The position numbers were made by a program, and so were the translations under genes. Below, piece after piece: positions 34,365-43,231 of a stretch of 46,874 nucleotides of DNA. Numbering within the stretch: position 1 is the first letter of the stretch; every line of letters begins with the position of its first letter. Below the pieces are notes generated by a model. It had not been told where the DNA came from. It saw nothing but the letters and a program-made list of their open reading frames with translations, and did not search any database. The stretch is from Clostridia bacterium (lineage in GTDB: Bacteria; Bacillota; Clostridia; Oscillospirales; CAG-272): NCBI GenBank assembly GCA_017531765.1, contig JAFXKJ010000134.1:1-46874 (forward strand). Direction: 5' to 3'.

Positions 34365-35831
34365 ATGAGACAACGCAAACTGCGCGCCTTGCTTGCGCTT
34401 ATCCTTTCCGTATTGCTTTTGTCTTCCTGCGCCCTTGAAAGATACAGCACCGACAAGGACGACAGCACCGTGGCGGAAGACTCCGCACCGCTTGCGGAAG
34501 AAGATCAGGGAAAGCCGCAGGTGCCCGAGGACGAAAAGGTGTACAGATACTCCGGTAATCCCGATTATCCTATTCTGGCGGATGCGTACACAAAAGCTCT
34601 TCCTGACAAGGATTTTAACGGTGCTACCTTCTTTATTACCTCTCCCGACGTGTCCTATATAGATTCAAACGAGATCCACTATTTGTCCGAGACAATTGCA
34701 AAGAGGAACAAAACTGTTGAGGAAAAGTACAATATTAAGATCAAGACCTCACGTGCGGATTCTGATTTTATGCTTGACGACGCACTCCACGCGGCAATGG
34801 CAGGTATGTATTACACAAATATCATGTGTATCCCCTTCGGGGACGTGGGAATGTTTGCTGCGGCGGGCGTTCTCATGAATTTCCGTTCCGTGCCGTATAT
34901 GGACACCTCCGCCCCATACTTCAATCAAAGCTCAGCAAACGCCCTCTCTGCGGGCAACACTGTGTACGGTGTTGCGGGAGAAGCAACACCCGTCACCGAC
35001 CTTCCCTGCGTTATCTTCAATAAAGCTATAGCAGAGAATTACTCACTCCCCGATCTGTATTCCACAGCCCTCAGCGGCAACTTCACATGGGATGCGCTAT
35101 ACCATTACTCCCTGAATGTTGATGCAGCATCTGCCGAAAGCGGTATCGCAGGCTCATCCCTCTCGGGCGGTGTAACCTATGACTATATTTTCAAATCTCT
35201 CGGAGAAAGCTATATTTTCTCCAATGAAATGGAGATCCCTACAGCGGGAATTGCCAATTACTCCATGAACTGGACGGCAACCTATGTCAGGTATATGTTG
35301 GGAAGCGCCGCCGCTGTCGGAATAACCAAGGAGAACTCGGTATCCGCTTTCAGTGAAGGTAAGGTACTTTTCACCGTTGGTACCGTGGACAAACTTGACG
35401 ACTACCGCAATACCGACGTACTTATCGGTATACTTCCCATGCCGAAAGAAAGCGCCGATGCTCCCTACCGTTCATTTGCAAGTGAGAATGCACTCGTTAT
35501 GACCATACCCGACAAGAGCACCAGCAGTGAGATGTCATCTTTGGTTATATCCGCGCTCAACGCCTCATCCTACGGATATATGACGGAAAAGATAGCCTCC
35601 TATCTCCATGCAACGACTCTTCCCGACAACCGCAGTGCCGATGTGCTTGAGCTTATATCCCGTTCGGCAGTGTACGATCTTTCAACAGCCTTTGAGGACA
35701 CCGTCACCCCCATATACAATCTGAAAACGGTGGTCAGAGACATCATCGAGATCGGGGACTTTGCTCTGTTTGAAAAATCGGTTACGGAAATGAACGATGC
35801 ACTGAAAGAAAAATTCCCACTCAGCTATTAA
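34365..35831 (+). CDS. Lipoprotein, ABC-type extracellular solute-binding protein (second)
   Basis: 488 residues. Lipobox LSSC (C22), an acidic linker to about 55, then a solute-binding fold distantly related to the protein at 26133: DFNGATFFITSPDV, LSETIAKRNKTVEEKYNIKIK, VIFNKAIAENYSLPDLY, GILPMPKESADAPYRSFASE. It should bind a sugar or oligosaccharide outside the membrane. It stands alone between its own leader and terminator with no permease or ATPase genes. AAAGGAGG precedes ATG. The start of transcription is not clear to me. Confidence 0.82.
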   Translation: MRQRKLRALLALILSVLLLSSCALERYSTDKDDSTVAEDSAPLAEEDQGKPQVPEDEKVYRYSGNPDYPILADAYTKALPDKDFNGATFFITSPDVSYIDSNEIHYLSETIAKRNKTVEEKYNIKIKTSRADSDFMLDDALHAAMAGMYYTNIMCIPFGDVGMFAAAGVLMNFRSVPYMDTSAPYFNQSSANALSAGNTVYGVAGEATPVTDLPCVIFNKAIAENYSLPDLYSTALSGNFTWDALYHYSLNVDAASAESGIAGSSLSGGVTYDYIFKSLGESYIFSNEMEIPTAGIANYSMNWTATYVRYMLGSAAAVGITKENSVSAFSEGKVLFTVGTVDKLDDYRNTDVLIGILPMPKESADAPYRSFASENALVMTIPDKSTSSEMSSLVISALNASSYGYMTEKIASYLHATTLPDNRSADVLELISRSAVYDLSTAFEDTVTPIYNLKTVVRDIIEIGDFALFEKSVTEMNDALKEKFPLSY

Positions 35832-35837
35832 AGCCTC

Positions 35838-35877
35838 CCGCAGCTTCCGCAGTACAGACAGAAGCTGCGGTTTTTTT
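35838..35877 (+). terminator. Rho-independent terminator of the second SBP gene
   Basis: CCGCAGCTTC (35838-35847) pairs with GAAGCTGCGG (35861-35870), then seven T. Confidence 0.92.
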
Positions 35878-35900
35878 CTGCCATGTTAGTGAGTGAGGAG

Positions 35901-35995
35901 CAATGCCAAATACAAAACGCAAAATTGGTTGGTGGGCGGGGACGGGGCGAGATGTTATATCCATAACGTGCGCCTTGTAACCCGACGAAGCGGGG
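35901..35995 (+). repeat. Dispersed intergenic repeats A and B (copy 2)
   Basis: Repeat A (35912-35939) reads ACAAAACGCAAAATTGGTTG then GTGGGCGG; it recurs inverted at 44408-44440 with the same order of bases except A/G changes. Repeat B (35961-35995) reads CCATAACGTGCGCCTTGTAA then CCCGACGAAGCGGGG and matches copies at 25971 and 44108-44140. The two repeats stand in the same relative order in both places. Confidence 0.65.
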
Positions 35996-36107
35996 ACAAA
36001 CTCTTACATGGTTTGTGAGAGTGCGGTACCGTACTCATACAAACCGTTTTTTATTTTGCGGAAAATATTTACTGAATGTTAAGTTTTATGAATATTGACC
36101 GTTACTA

Positions 36108-36136
36108 TTGTATTTAAGGCGTATTTATTGTATAAT
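36108..36136 (+). promoter_or_regulatory. Promoter of the rnf operon
   Basis: -35 TTGTAT (36108-36113), 17-base spacer, -10 TATAAT (36131-36136); leader of about 50 bases, then AAGGAG. Confidence 0.7.
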
Positions 36137-36192
36137 AAAGTAAAGTGGGTGTGTTGTACCCTGATCCTGTAAAAAGATAAGGAGATGTAGTT

Positions 36193-37545
36193 TTGGCTTA
36201 TACCTTCAGAGGCGGAATCCACGTCGAAGAATATAAACTCACGGCAAAAAGCCGTACACAGATAATAAATGATCCCCCGACAGTCAGAATCTCTATGAAT
36301 CAGTCCATCGGAGCGCCGGCAACTCCCACCGTAAAGGTCGGAGATACGGTTAAGATCGGTCAGGTCATTGGCGAGGTGCCCGAAACTGCTCTCGGATGTC
36401 CCGTTCATGCAAGTGTGTCGGGCAAAGTCACCGCAATTAACGAAATGCGTGTTACAGACGGAAGTATGAACCGCACCGTAGTCATCGAAAACGACGGTAA
36501 AAACGAAGTCCATGAATCCGTTGTTCCCTTTACCAAAAGCATAACCGACGTCTCTCCCGAGGAGATCACAGATATTATCCGCCGCGCGGGTATCACGGGA
36601 ATGGGAGGCGCCGCATTCCCCACGTATGCAAAAATCAAGTCTGCCGTAGGTAAAGCTGAGCTTCTCATCGTAAACTGTGCCGAATGTGAGCCGTTTATTA
36701 CCGCAGACCACCGTCTCCTCCTTGAAGAAGCGGAAAAGGTGGTTGGCGGTGTGAAGATCCTCATGCGCGCCGTAGGAGTGCCCCGCGCCGTCATTGCTGT
36801 GGAGGACAATAAATCCAATGTCAAAAACAAACTGCACCGTCAGATCGGCAACGCAAACTTCATTTCGGTAAAATTCCTTAAAACCAAGTATCCTCAGGGC
36901 GATGAGAGACAGCTTATCTACGCGCTCACGGGACGTGAACTTGCTCCCGGAAAGCTTCCTGCCGACGCGGGATGCGTCATATTCAATGCCGCCACCTGCG
37001 CCGCTGTGTACACCGCATTCGCTGAGGGAATGCCCCTCGTTCGACGTATCGTCACGGTAACGGGCAACTGCGTTGCCTCTCCGGGAAACTTTTCAGCTCC
37101 CATCGGTACACCCGCTTCCTATCTTGTTGAAATGGCAGGCGGCCTCAGAAAAACTCCCGAGAAAATGATAGCGGGCGGTCCTATGATGGGTCAGGCACAA
37201 TGGGACCCCGATATGCCCACAAAAAAGAACACCTCGGCTTTGCTTCTGCTCTCAAAGAGCTTTTCCAAAAAGCAGAACTCCCCCGCTGCCTGCATCAGAT
37301 GCGGCAGATGTGTCAAAAACTGCCCCATGCGGCTGATTCCTGCGTATATCGCCTCCTCGGTCATGAATGACGACATGAAATCCGCCGAAAAGTTCGGCGC
37401 CATGAGCTGTGTGGAATGCGGCTCATGCTCGTATAACTGCCCCGGCAAAGTGGAGATCGTACAGTACATCCGCGTTGCCAAAAACAATATCCGCACGGAA
37501 AACGCAAGAATGAAGGCGGCAAGAGAAGCCGCAGAGAAAAAATAA
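36193..37545 (+). CDS. rnfC: Rnf complex subunit C (NADH-binding, Fe-S), TTG start
   Basis: 450 residues. Peripheral NADH-side subunit of the ferredoxin:NAD+ oxidoreductase. The N-terminus FRGGIHVEEYKLTAK, the nucleotide/FMN domain (GMGGAAFPTYAKIKSAV, VNCAECEPFITADHRLL) and two 4Fe-4S motifs (CIRCGRCVKNCPM and CVECGSCSYNCPG) are typical. The start is TTG at 36193, 8 bases after AAGGAG; an ATG just upstream is followed at once by a stop. First gene of rnfCDGEAB, the order found in acetogens. The length is usual for short clostridial RnfC. Confidence 0.93.
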   Translation: MAYTFRGGIHVEEYKLTAKSRTQIINDPPTVRISMNQSIGAPATPTVKVGDTVKIGQVIGEVPETALGCPVHASVSGKVTAINEMRVTDGSMNRTVVIENDGKNEVHESVVPFTKSITDVSPEEITDIIRRAGITGMGGAAFPTYAKIKSAVGKAELLIVNCAECEPFITADHRLLLEEAEKVVGGVKILMRAVGVPRAVIAVEDNKSNVKNKLHRQIGNANFISVKFLKTKYPQGDERQLIYALTGRELAPGKLPADAGCVIFNAATCAAVYTAFAEGMPLVRRIVTVTGNCVASPGNFSAPIGTPASYLVEMAGGLRKTPEKMIAGGPMMGQAQWDPDMPTKKNTSALLLLSKSFSKKQNSPAACIRCGRCVKNCPMRLIPAYIASSVMNDDMKSAEKFGAMSCVECGSCSYNCPGKVEIVQYIRVAKNNIRTENARMKAAREAAEKK

Positions 37546-37548
37546 CAG

Positions 37549-38595
37549 ATGGGATACATCATGAATAAAAACAGTAACAAACAAGTCGAGATGCCGCAAC
37601 TGCTCACGGTGTCTCCCTCTCCTCACTTAAAAGCTCCCGTCACCACGGGAAAGATCATGCTTGACGTGCTGATCGCGCTTACCCCCGCACTTATATGGGG
37701 TATATATATGGCAGGCATCCGCGCCGCCGTTATAGTTCTCATATCCGTTGTGTCCTGTGTCATTTTCGAAGGGGCAAGCGTTAAGCTTATGGGCAGAAAA
37801 ACCTCCCTCCTTGATCTGTCGGCAGTTGTCACGGGTGTGATCCTTGCCATGAATCTCCCCGTTTCCGTTCCACTGTGGATGCCCGTCGTGGGTTCGTTTT
37901 TCGCCATCGTAGTCGTAAAACAGCTTTTCGGCGGTATCGGAAAGAACATCGTGAATCCCGCCCTTGCGGCGAGAGTTTTCCTTATTTCATGGGCGGGAGA
38001 GATGACCCGTTTCCCCTCACCCGCGGAGCCGGTAAACTCTCTTGCCGTAAAACTCGGAGAAGCCGACATCGTCTCTTCCGCCACTCCCCTCGTGTCCCTT
38101 AAGGCAGGAGAGCTTCCCGAGGCCACTCTGGGTGACACCTTTGTGGGAAACATCGGCGGCTGTATCGGCGAAGTGTCCGCGCTCTTCCTCATAATCGGCG
38201 GACTTTATCTCATAATTCGCCGCGTGATCTCCTGGCATATTCCCGTGGCATACATCGCCACCGTTGCCGCCCTCACCTACGTATTCCCTCAGGCAAACGA
38301 CGGACTTAAATTCATGCTCTATGAGCTCACCTCAGGCGGCTTGATGCTCGGTGCTATCTTTATGGCAACGGATTACGTCACGTCTCCCATTACCGAGAAC
38401 GGTAAACTGATATTCGGTGTGGGTTGCGGCGCGCTTACGGTACTTATCAGATATTTCGGAGGCTACCCCGAGGGTGTTTCCTTCGCGATACTCATTATGA
38501 ATCTGCTTGTTTGGTACATCGACCTTATCGGTGCACCGCGAAGATTCGGAAAAGTAAAAGAAAAAAGAAAAAAAGCAAAGGGAAAGGAGTCATAA
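37549..38595 (+). CDS. rnfD: Rnf complex subunit D (membrane, covalent FMN)
   Basis: 348 residues with about nine membrane helices. VSPSPHLKAPVTTGKIM near the start and GGIGKNIVNPALAARVFL (128-145) are RnfD/NqrB hallmarks. T179 in VSSATPLVSL is the expected threonine for phosphodiester-linked FMN. It passes electrons across the membrane and helps form the ion path. The ATG at 37549 is 3 bases after rnfC; the ATG at 37561 is an alternative and neither has a strong ribosome binding site, which suggests coupling to rnfC. The stop codon abuts the rnfG start. Confidence 0.93.
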   Translation: MGYIMNKNSNKQVEMPQLLTVSPSPHLKAPVTTGKIMLDVLIALTPALIWGIYMAGIRAAVIVLISVVSCVIFEGASVKLMGRKTSLLDLSAVVTGVILAMNLPVSVPLWMPVVGSFFAIVVVKQLFGGIGKNIVNPALAARVFLISWAGEMTRFPSPAEPVNSLAVKLGEADIVSSATPLVSLKAGELPEATLGDTFVGNIGGCIGEVSALFLIIGGLYLIIRRVISWHIPVAYIATVAALTYVFPQANDGLKFMLYELTSGGLMLGAIFMATDYVTSPITENGKLIFGVGCGALTVLIRYFGGYPEGVSFAILIMNLLVWYIDLIGAPRRFGKVKEKRKKAKGKES

Positions 38596-40149
38596 ATGAA
38601 GAATAAAAAGAAGAAAAAGAATATGATCTCCTCTCCCGAAAATATTTCGGCAGAGGAGCTTGAGGTGAACGCTACCCCCGCCGAGGCTGAAAAGCTTCCC
38701 GAGGCTGAATCCACAGCAACTAAGCTTTCCGAGGCCGAAGCTACCACGCCGAATGTTCCCGAAGCGGAAGCTACCCACGATTTCGATGAAAAAGACGTGG
38801 TTGCCGACGATGATGGTGCAAAGGACACCTCAGACGCGGATAATGCCGCAAAGGCCGAGGTCAATGACGAAACGGAAGATAAGGCAGTCTCAGACACACC
38901 TCAGAAAAAGAAACGCGAGAAAGCTGCCCGCGGCAAGGGGGACGCATCCATCGTCAAGCTGATCGTTACCCTATGCACCGTATGCGTTGCCATCGCGGTG
39001 CTTCTCGGTGGAATAAACCTCATCACCCGCGCAAAGATAGAAAAGGCGGCTGAAAAAGCCAAATCAGAATCTATTTTGTCCGTTTTCAAGGGCGGGTATT
39101 CGTCAATGCTGTATGAGACCGCAGACAACGGCGACGAGGTCCATCTGGTTTACAAAGGCAAAAGCATTGCAGGCTACTGTGTGTTTACCAAGGCTTCGGG
39201 CTTTGGCGGCGACATTGAAATGGTGGTCTGTATCAACTCCGACTACACCACCCGCGGGGTAAAAATAATCTCCATGTCGGAGACCCCCGGTGTAGGCACA
39301 AAAACCAATACTCTCGCTTTCCTTGACAGATTTATCGGTAAGTCACACACCTCTCCCACCGACGGCGTTGAAGCCATTTCAGGCGCCACTATCAGCTCTG
39401 AGGCTATAAAATCGGCTGTCGAGGCGGCGCATAAGCTGGACTTTGACCTTGAAGCCGCCGCTAAAGCAGTAGGCGCTCCCATACTCGACCCCAAAGACAC
39501 CGAGGCAGAGGATGACACAGAGGCGCCTCCCGCGACTCCCGACGGGGAAAGCAGTGGCGGCACATCCTCACCCGAAAGCACATCAAACGTGAATTCAGAC
39601 TCCGACAGCATCGACCCCACAGATAGTGTTGACACAAGCGAGCCTACGGAAGAAACGGACGACATTCCCTTCCCCGTCGTTGAAAACGGCGGAAAAAAGC
39701 AGTACGTGTACGTAGTGGGGGTGGGAACGAGCTTTGACAGATACGTGATCGAGCTTACCAAAGTCACCGATGAAAGCGGTGAGATCGTCTTAGAACCTGT
39801 TGAAGTCACAACCGAGGCTCCAACGTCAGCTCCAACCTCGGCTCCAACGTCAGCCCCTACCTCGTCCCCCGAAACGAATCCCCCTACAAGTGCAACCACG
39901 GCAATTCAGTCTCTCCCCCAGATCACGACCTCAACCGAAAGCTCAAATTCGCCCATGGGAAGCGTAACAGCGCCGTCAAGCGATACGTCGAGCGAGCCTG
40001 CAAGCTCCGAGACGACTCCCGCGGACCCCACTCCCGTGGATCCTCCCACAACACCCGTTTCCCCCGACACGGATGACCCAAACGGCAACGATGACCCCGT
40101 AGTAATACCGGGGATCTCCATCGGCGGACGCGTTGTTGGACAAAACTGA
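38596..40149 (+). CDS. rnfG: Rnf complex subunit G with large N- and C-terminal extensions
   Basis: 517 residues against about 180-220 for ordinary RnfG. Residues 1-115 are a charged, Glu/Ala-rich cytoplasmic tail with LPEAEST/LSEAEAT/VPEAEAT repeats ending in KKKREKAARGKG. The membrane helix is 117-139. The FMN-binding core is about 160-290, with ETPGVGTKT and the flavinylated T265 in ISGATISSEA. From about 295 an Asp/Ser/Thr/Pro-rich region follows, containing a small folded-looking segment (KKQYVYVVGVGTSFDRYVIE) and PTSA repeats, to the end. The core should be functional. The extensions resemble wall-spanning linkers and are unusual for this subunit. AAAGGAG lies just before ATG. Confidence 0.92.
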   Translation: MKNKKKKKNMISSPENISAEELEVNATPAEAEKLPEAESTATKLSEAEATTPNVPEAEATHDFDEKDVVADDDGAKDTSDADNAAKAEVNDETEDKAVSDTPQKKKREKAARGKGDASIVKLIVTLCTVCVAIAVLLGGINLITRAKIEKAAEKAKSESILSVFKGGYSSMLYETADNGDEVHLVYKGKSIAGYCVFTKASGFGGDIEMVVCINSDYTTRGVKIISMSETPGVGTKTNTLAFLDRFIGKSHTSPTDGVEAISGATISSEAIKSAVEAAHKLDFDLEAAAKAVGAPILDPKDTEAEDDTEAPPATPDGESSGGTSSPESTSNVNSDSDSIDPTDSVDTSEPTEETDDIPFPVVENGGKKQYVYVVGVGTSFDRYVIELTKVTDESGEIVLEPVEVTTEAPTSAPTSAPTSAPTSSPETNPPTSATTAIQSLPQITTSTESSNSPMGSVTAPSSDTSSEPASSETTPADPTPVDPPTTPVSPDTDDPNGNDDPVVIPGISIGGRVVGQN

Positions 40150-40199
40150 GACAGTCTTTCAAGGTTACGTTACAAACAAGTAAGGTTTGGTGAAATATT

Positions 40200-40955
40200 T
40201 TGAAAAATTCAGTAATAAAGCAATTCAAGGAAGGCATCATTACAAACAACCCCACCTTCGTTCAGCTCCTGGGAATGTGCCCCACCCTTGCCACCACCAC
40301 CTCCGTCACCAATGCCATCGGCATGGGCGCGGCGGTCTGCGCGGTGCTCACTTGCTCTAATTTATTTATATCGCTCATCAGAAAAATTGTACCGAAGCAA
40401 ATTAGGATTGCCTCATATATCGTGGTCATCTCAGGCTTCGTTACTGCAGTTGAGCTTCTCATCAAGGCGTTTCTGCCATCAATAGATGCCGCCCTCGGGC
40501 TGTTTATCCCCCTTATCGTGGTAAACTGCATTATCCTTGCGCGTGCGGAGGCGTTTGCATCGAAAAACGCTCCCCTTCCTTCCATGATTGACGGAATCGC
40601 CACGGGAATCGGATTCACCTTCGCTCTCGTGTGCATAGCCTTTGTCCGCGAGCTTCTCGGCACGGGTAAGATCCTCGCCGCCGCTGACGGTACAGGCGGT
40701 ATCAGAATTTTCGGCTCATGGTACCCGGGTGCATCCATATTCCTCCTGCCCGCAGGCGCGTTCCTCACTCTCGGATTCATAATCGCTCTCGTTCATAAGA
40801 TAGGTGACGTATCGGCATCCGTCAGTGCCAAGAAACGCCGTAAAGCGGCAGTGTGCGCGGCGGAAGGCATCGCCTCAGCTGAAGACTCCGACGGAAACAC
40901 AACTTCAGTCAGCGAAGACACAGCTGCAAAGAAGGAGGTAAGTGAAAATGAGTAA
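40200..40955 (+). CDS. rnfE: Rnf complex subunit E, TTG start
   Basis: 251 residues, about six membrane helices. VIKQFKEGIITNNPTFVQLL, GMCPTLATTTSVTNAIGMG and PLIVVNCIILARAEAFASKN are RnfE/NqrD hallmarks, including the cysteines that hold the intramembrane 2Fe-2S centre with RnfA. The start is TTG at 40200 with only a weak GGTG 7 bases upstream, and a 50-base gap after rnfG. About 50 C-terminal residues (SVSAKKRRKAAVCAAEGIAS, then acidic) go beyond the usual end. Confidence 0.92.
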   Translation: MKNSVIKQFKEGIITNNPTFVQLLGMCPTLATTTSVTNAIGMGAAVCAVLTCSNLFISLIRKIVPKQIRIASYIVVISGFVTAVELLIKAFLPSIDAALGLFIPLIVVNCIILARAEAFASKNAPLPSMIDGIATGIGFTFALVCIAFVRELLGTGKILAAADGTGGIRIFGSWYPGASIFLLPAGAFLTLGFIIALVHKIGDVSASVSAKKRRKAAVCAAEGIASAEDSDGNTTSVSEDTAAKKEVSENE

Positions 40956-41529
40956 CGTTTTTCTCATAATGTTTGCGGCGATCCTCACCGAAAACTTCAT
41001 TTTCTCTAAATTCTACGGAATCTGCCCCTTCCTCGGAGTTTCCGATAAGCCGTCCACCGCCCTCGGAATGGGTATGGCTGTAACTTTCGTTATGACCATG
41101 TCCTCCGCGGCAACCTACGCGGTGTACCACTATCTTCTCGTCCCCTTCGGACTTGAATATCTCAAGACCATCGCGTTTATTCTCGTTATCGCCTCTCTCG
41201 TTCAGTTTATCGAGATGTTCCTCGCCAAGTTCATCCCTTCGCTGTACGCGGCGCTGGGAATCTATCTCCCCCTCATCACAACCAACTGCGCGGTACTGGG
41301 TGCGGCGCTTGTGAATATCCAGAATCAGCATTCCTTTATGGACAGCGTGGTATTCGGCTTCGCCTCTGCTCTCGGCTTCACCATGGCGATCGTGATCTTC
41401 GCGGGTGTAAGAGCGAAAATGGAGTTTTCCGACCCGCCCAAGGCATTCAAGGGTTTCCCCATACTTCTCATAGCGGCGGGACTTGCGGCAATGGCATTCT
41501 CGGGCTTTTCGGGAATGAAGTTTAACTAA
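40948..41529 (+). CDS. rnfA: Rnf complex subunit A
   Basis: 193 residues with about six membrane helices; pairs with RnfE. ENFIFSKFYGICPFLGVSDK, FVMTMSSAATYAVYHYLL and LPLITTNCAVLGAAL fit RnfA/NqrE. The ATG at 40948 lies 9 bases after GAAGGAGG and overlaps the rnfE stop by 8 bases (ATGAGTAA), so the two are translationally coupled; the GTG at 40942 is too close to the ribosome binding site. Confidence 0.94.
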   Translation: MSNVFLIMFAAILTENFIFSKFYGICPFLGVSDKPSTALGMGMAVTFVMTMSSAATYAVYHYLLVPFGLEYLKTIAFILVIASLVQFIEMFLAKFIPSLYAALGIYLPLITTNCAVLGAALVNIQNQHSFMDSVVFGFASALGFTMAIVIFAGVRAKMEFSDPPKAFKGFPILLIAAGLAAMAFSGFSGMKFN

Positions 41530-41544
41530 GGGAGGGTGTCTGCT

Positions 41545-42342
41545 ATGGATTTTATTAAAGAACTTTTGCCTCCCGCGTTGGTGTTCATCGGTCTCGGTGC
41601 ACTGATGGGAATACTTCTTGCCGTCGCTTCAAAGGTTTTTAAGGTGGAAAAGGACGAAAAAGCCGAGCAGATCGGCGAGCTTCTTCCGGGTGCAAACTGC
41701 GGAGGCTGCGGATATGCGGGATGCTCCGCACTCGCAGAGGCACTTGCAAAGGGGGAAGCGAAGGTGAACTCCTGTTCGGTAGCCTCTCCCGAAGCTATCG
41801 GAAAAATTGCGGAGGTAATGGGCGTGGAAGCGGGAGTGAATGTCCCGATGTGCGCTCACATCACCTGCGCGGGCGACTGTAACACGGCAAAAAAGAAATT
41901 TATCTACTCAGGTGCTGACGACTGCGCGGCGGCGGAGAGACTCGGCGGCGGTAACAAGGTCTGCCCCAACGGATGTATCGGGCTTGGAACCTGCGTTAAG
42001 CACTGCCCCTTCGGCGCGCTGTCCATTATCAACGGAATTGCCGCGGTAGACGAAGAAAAATGCCGCGGATGCGGAGTTTGCGTAACCTTCTGCCCCAAGA
42101 ATGTGATCAAACTGGTACCTAAGGCAAGTCACGTAAGAATGAACTGTGTTTCCACCGACGGCGGTAAGGCTGTGCGCGCTTACTGTGATGCGGGATGCAT
42201 CGGATGTAAGATATGCGAGAAGTTCTGCCCGTCGGGCGCAGTGAAGATCGAAAACAACGTCGCTGTGATGGATCATGAGCTTTGCACAGGTTGCGGTCTC
42301 TGCGCTGAGAAATGCCCCAGAAAGATAATAAGGGTAAAATAA
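41545..42342 (+). CDS. rnfB: Rnf complex subunit B (polyferredoxin)
   Basis: 265 residues. One N-terminal membrane helix, a 4Fe-4S domain (GANCGGCGYAGCSALAEAL), then ferredoxin-type motifs CIGLGTCVKHCPFGAL, CRGCGVCVTFCPKNV, CIGCKICEKFCPSGA and CTGCGLCAEKCPRKI. It is the entry point for electrons from ferredoxin. I chose ATG 41545 over GTG 41536 because GGGAGGG ends directly at 41536. Last gene of the operon, followed at once by a terminator. Confidence 0.94.
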   Translation: MDFIKELLPPALVFIGLGALMGILLAVASKVFKVEKDEKAEQIGELLPGANCGGCGYAGCSALAEALAKGEAKVNSCSVASPEAIGKIAEVMGVEAGVNVPMCAHITCAGDCNTAKKKFIYSGADDCAAAERLGGGNKVCPNGCIGLGTCVKHCPFGALSIINGIAAVDEEKCRGCGVCVTFCPKNVIKLVPKASHVRMNCVSTDGGKAVRAYCDAGCIGCKICEKFCPSGAVKIENNVAVMDHELCTGCGLCAEKCPRKIIRVK

Positions 42343-42379
42343 AAATAAAACCTGCGGCCCTCCGCAGGTTTTATTTTTA
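42340..42379. terminator. Bidirectional Rho-independent terminator after rnfB
   Basis: An 18-base perfect stem (42340-42357 with 42362-42379), loop CCCT, A- and T-runs within the arms. It serves rnf and possibly murI from the other side. Confidence 0.92.
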
Positions 42380-42382
42380 TCG

Positions 42383-42447
42383 GTCGCCCTCGGCGACAAT
42401 TCACGTGCCAACGGCGCAATTCATGGCGTAGTCAATTCATGACGTAG
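42383..42447. repeat. Short palindrome plus CAATTCAyG direct repeats
   Basis: GTCGCC-CTC-GGCGAC (42383-42397) is followed by three spaced copies of CAATTCA(C/T)G, the last two as CAATTCATGGCGTAG and CAATTCATGACGTAG. This kind of intergenic palindrome array is common in Clostridia; function unknown. Confidence 0.55.
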
Positions 42448-42448
42448 C

Positions 42449-43231
42449 CTATTTCTCCAAAAGTTCCCACGAAAGCCTTAAAAGCTCTTCGCTTCCCGAT
42501 GAGTTTATCACTTTAATATCCCCGGTAGTATCCGACGGGTTGAGAAGTCCCGCTTCTTCAAGTCTGTGACGGGTCTCACGCGCCGTACCAAGGGCGCCGT
42601 CGTGAATGGACACACCTTCACCAAGCGCCTTCTCTATCGCCTCGCGGGCGTGGATATAGTGGGTGCATCCGAGTACCGCTGCATCGATCCTTCTGCCGCT
42701 TATGTGACCCTTGAGCAGTCCTTCAAGATAGGAATCCATTACATCTCCGTCCGTGATCCCCTTCTCGATAAGCTCAACAAGTCCGTGGCAAGGCACGTCG
42801 ATAAAATCAGCCTTATCCGCAAATTTCGCGATCAGCCTGCGGAATTTTTCTTCACGGATCGTGAGAGGTGTTGCCATTACCAGTACAGTGGGATGCTCTG
42901 CGCAGTTAGCCGCAGGCTTTATAGCAGGTTCCATGCCGATTATGGGCAGATCAGTATACTTTTCCCTCAAATAAGCTGCTGCAGCGCTGGTCGCAGTGTT
43001 GCAGGCAATAACTATCGCCTTCGCACCCAAGTGCAGAAGATCCCGCACCACATTTTCGGCGACACACGTTACCTCGCCGGCGGTTTTCTCACCGTAAGGA
43101 GCGTTTGCGGAGTCACCGTAATAGATAAAATTCTCATGAGGAAGCACTTCTTTCAGCACACGAAGCACACTGAGCCCACCAACACCCGAGTCAAAAACTC
43201 CGACGGGAGACGAAAGATTTACCCTATTCAT
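42449..43231 (-). CDS. murI: Glutamate racemase
   Basis: 260 residues, normal length. It converts L- to D-glutamate for peptidoglycan. VGVFDSGVGGLSVLRVL, YYGDSANAPYG, catalytic C77 in ACNTATS and C189 in LGCTHY are present. The start codon overlaps the stop of the SGNH hydrolase gene by 4 bases (ATGA), with only a weak ribosome binding site of its own, so translation is probably coupled. Confidence 0.95.
   Translation of the reverse strand: MNRVNLSSPVGVFDSGVGGLSVLRVLKEVLPHENFIYYGDSANAPYGEKTAGEVTCVAENVVRDLLHLGAKAIVIACNTATSAAAAYLREKYTDLPIIGMEPAIKPAANCAEHPTVLVMATPLTIREEKFRRLIAKFADKADFIDVPCHGLVELIEKGITDGDVMDSYLEGLLKGHISGRRIDAAVLGCTHYIHAREAIEKALGEGVSIHDGALGTARETRHRLEEAGLLNPSDTTGDIKVINSSGSEELLRLSWELLEK

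Larger units (their letters stand above)
35878..36192. other. Intergenic region upstream of rnf
   Basis: The gap holds the repeats above, a CGGTACCG palindrome (about 36023-36030) and the rnf promoter. No gene is recognisable. Confidence 0.65.
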
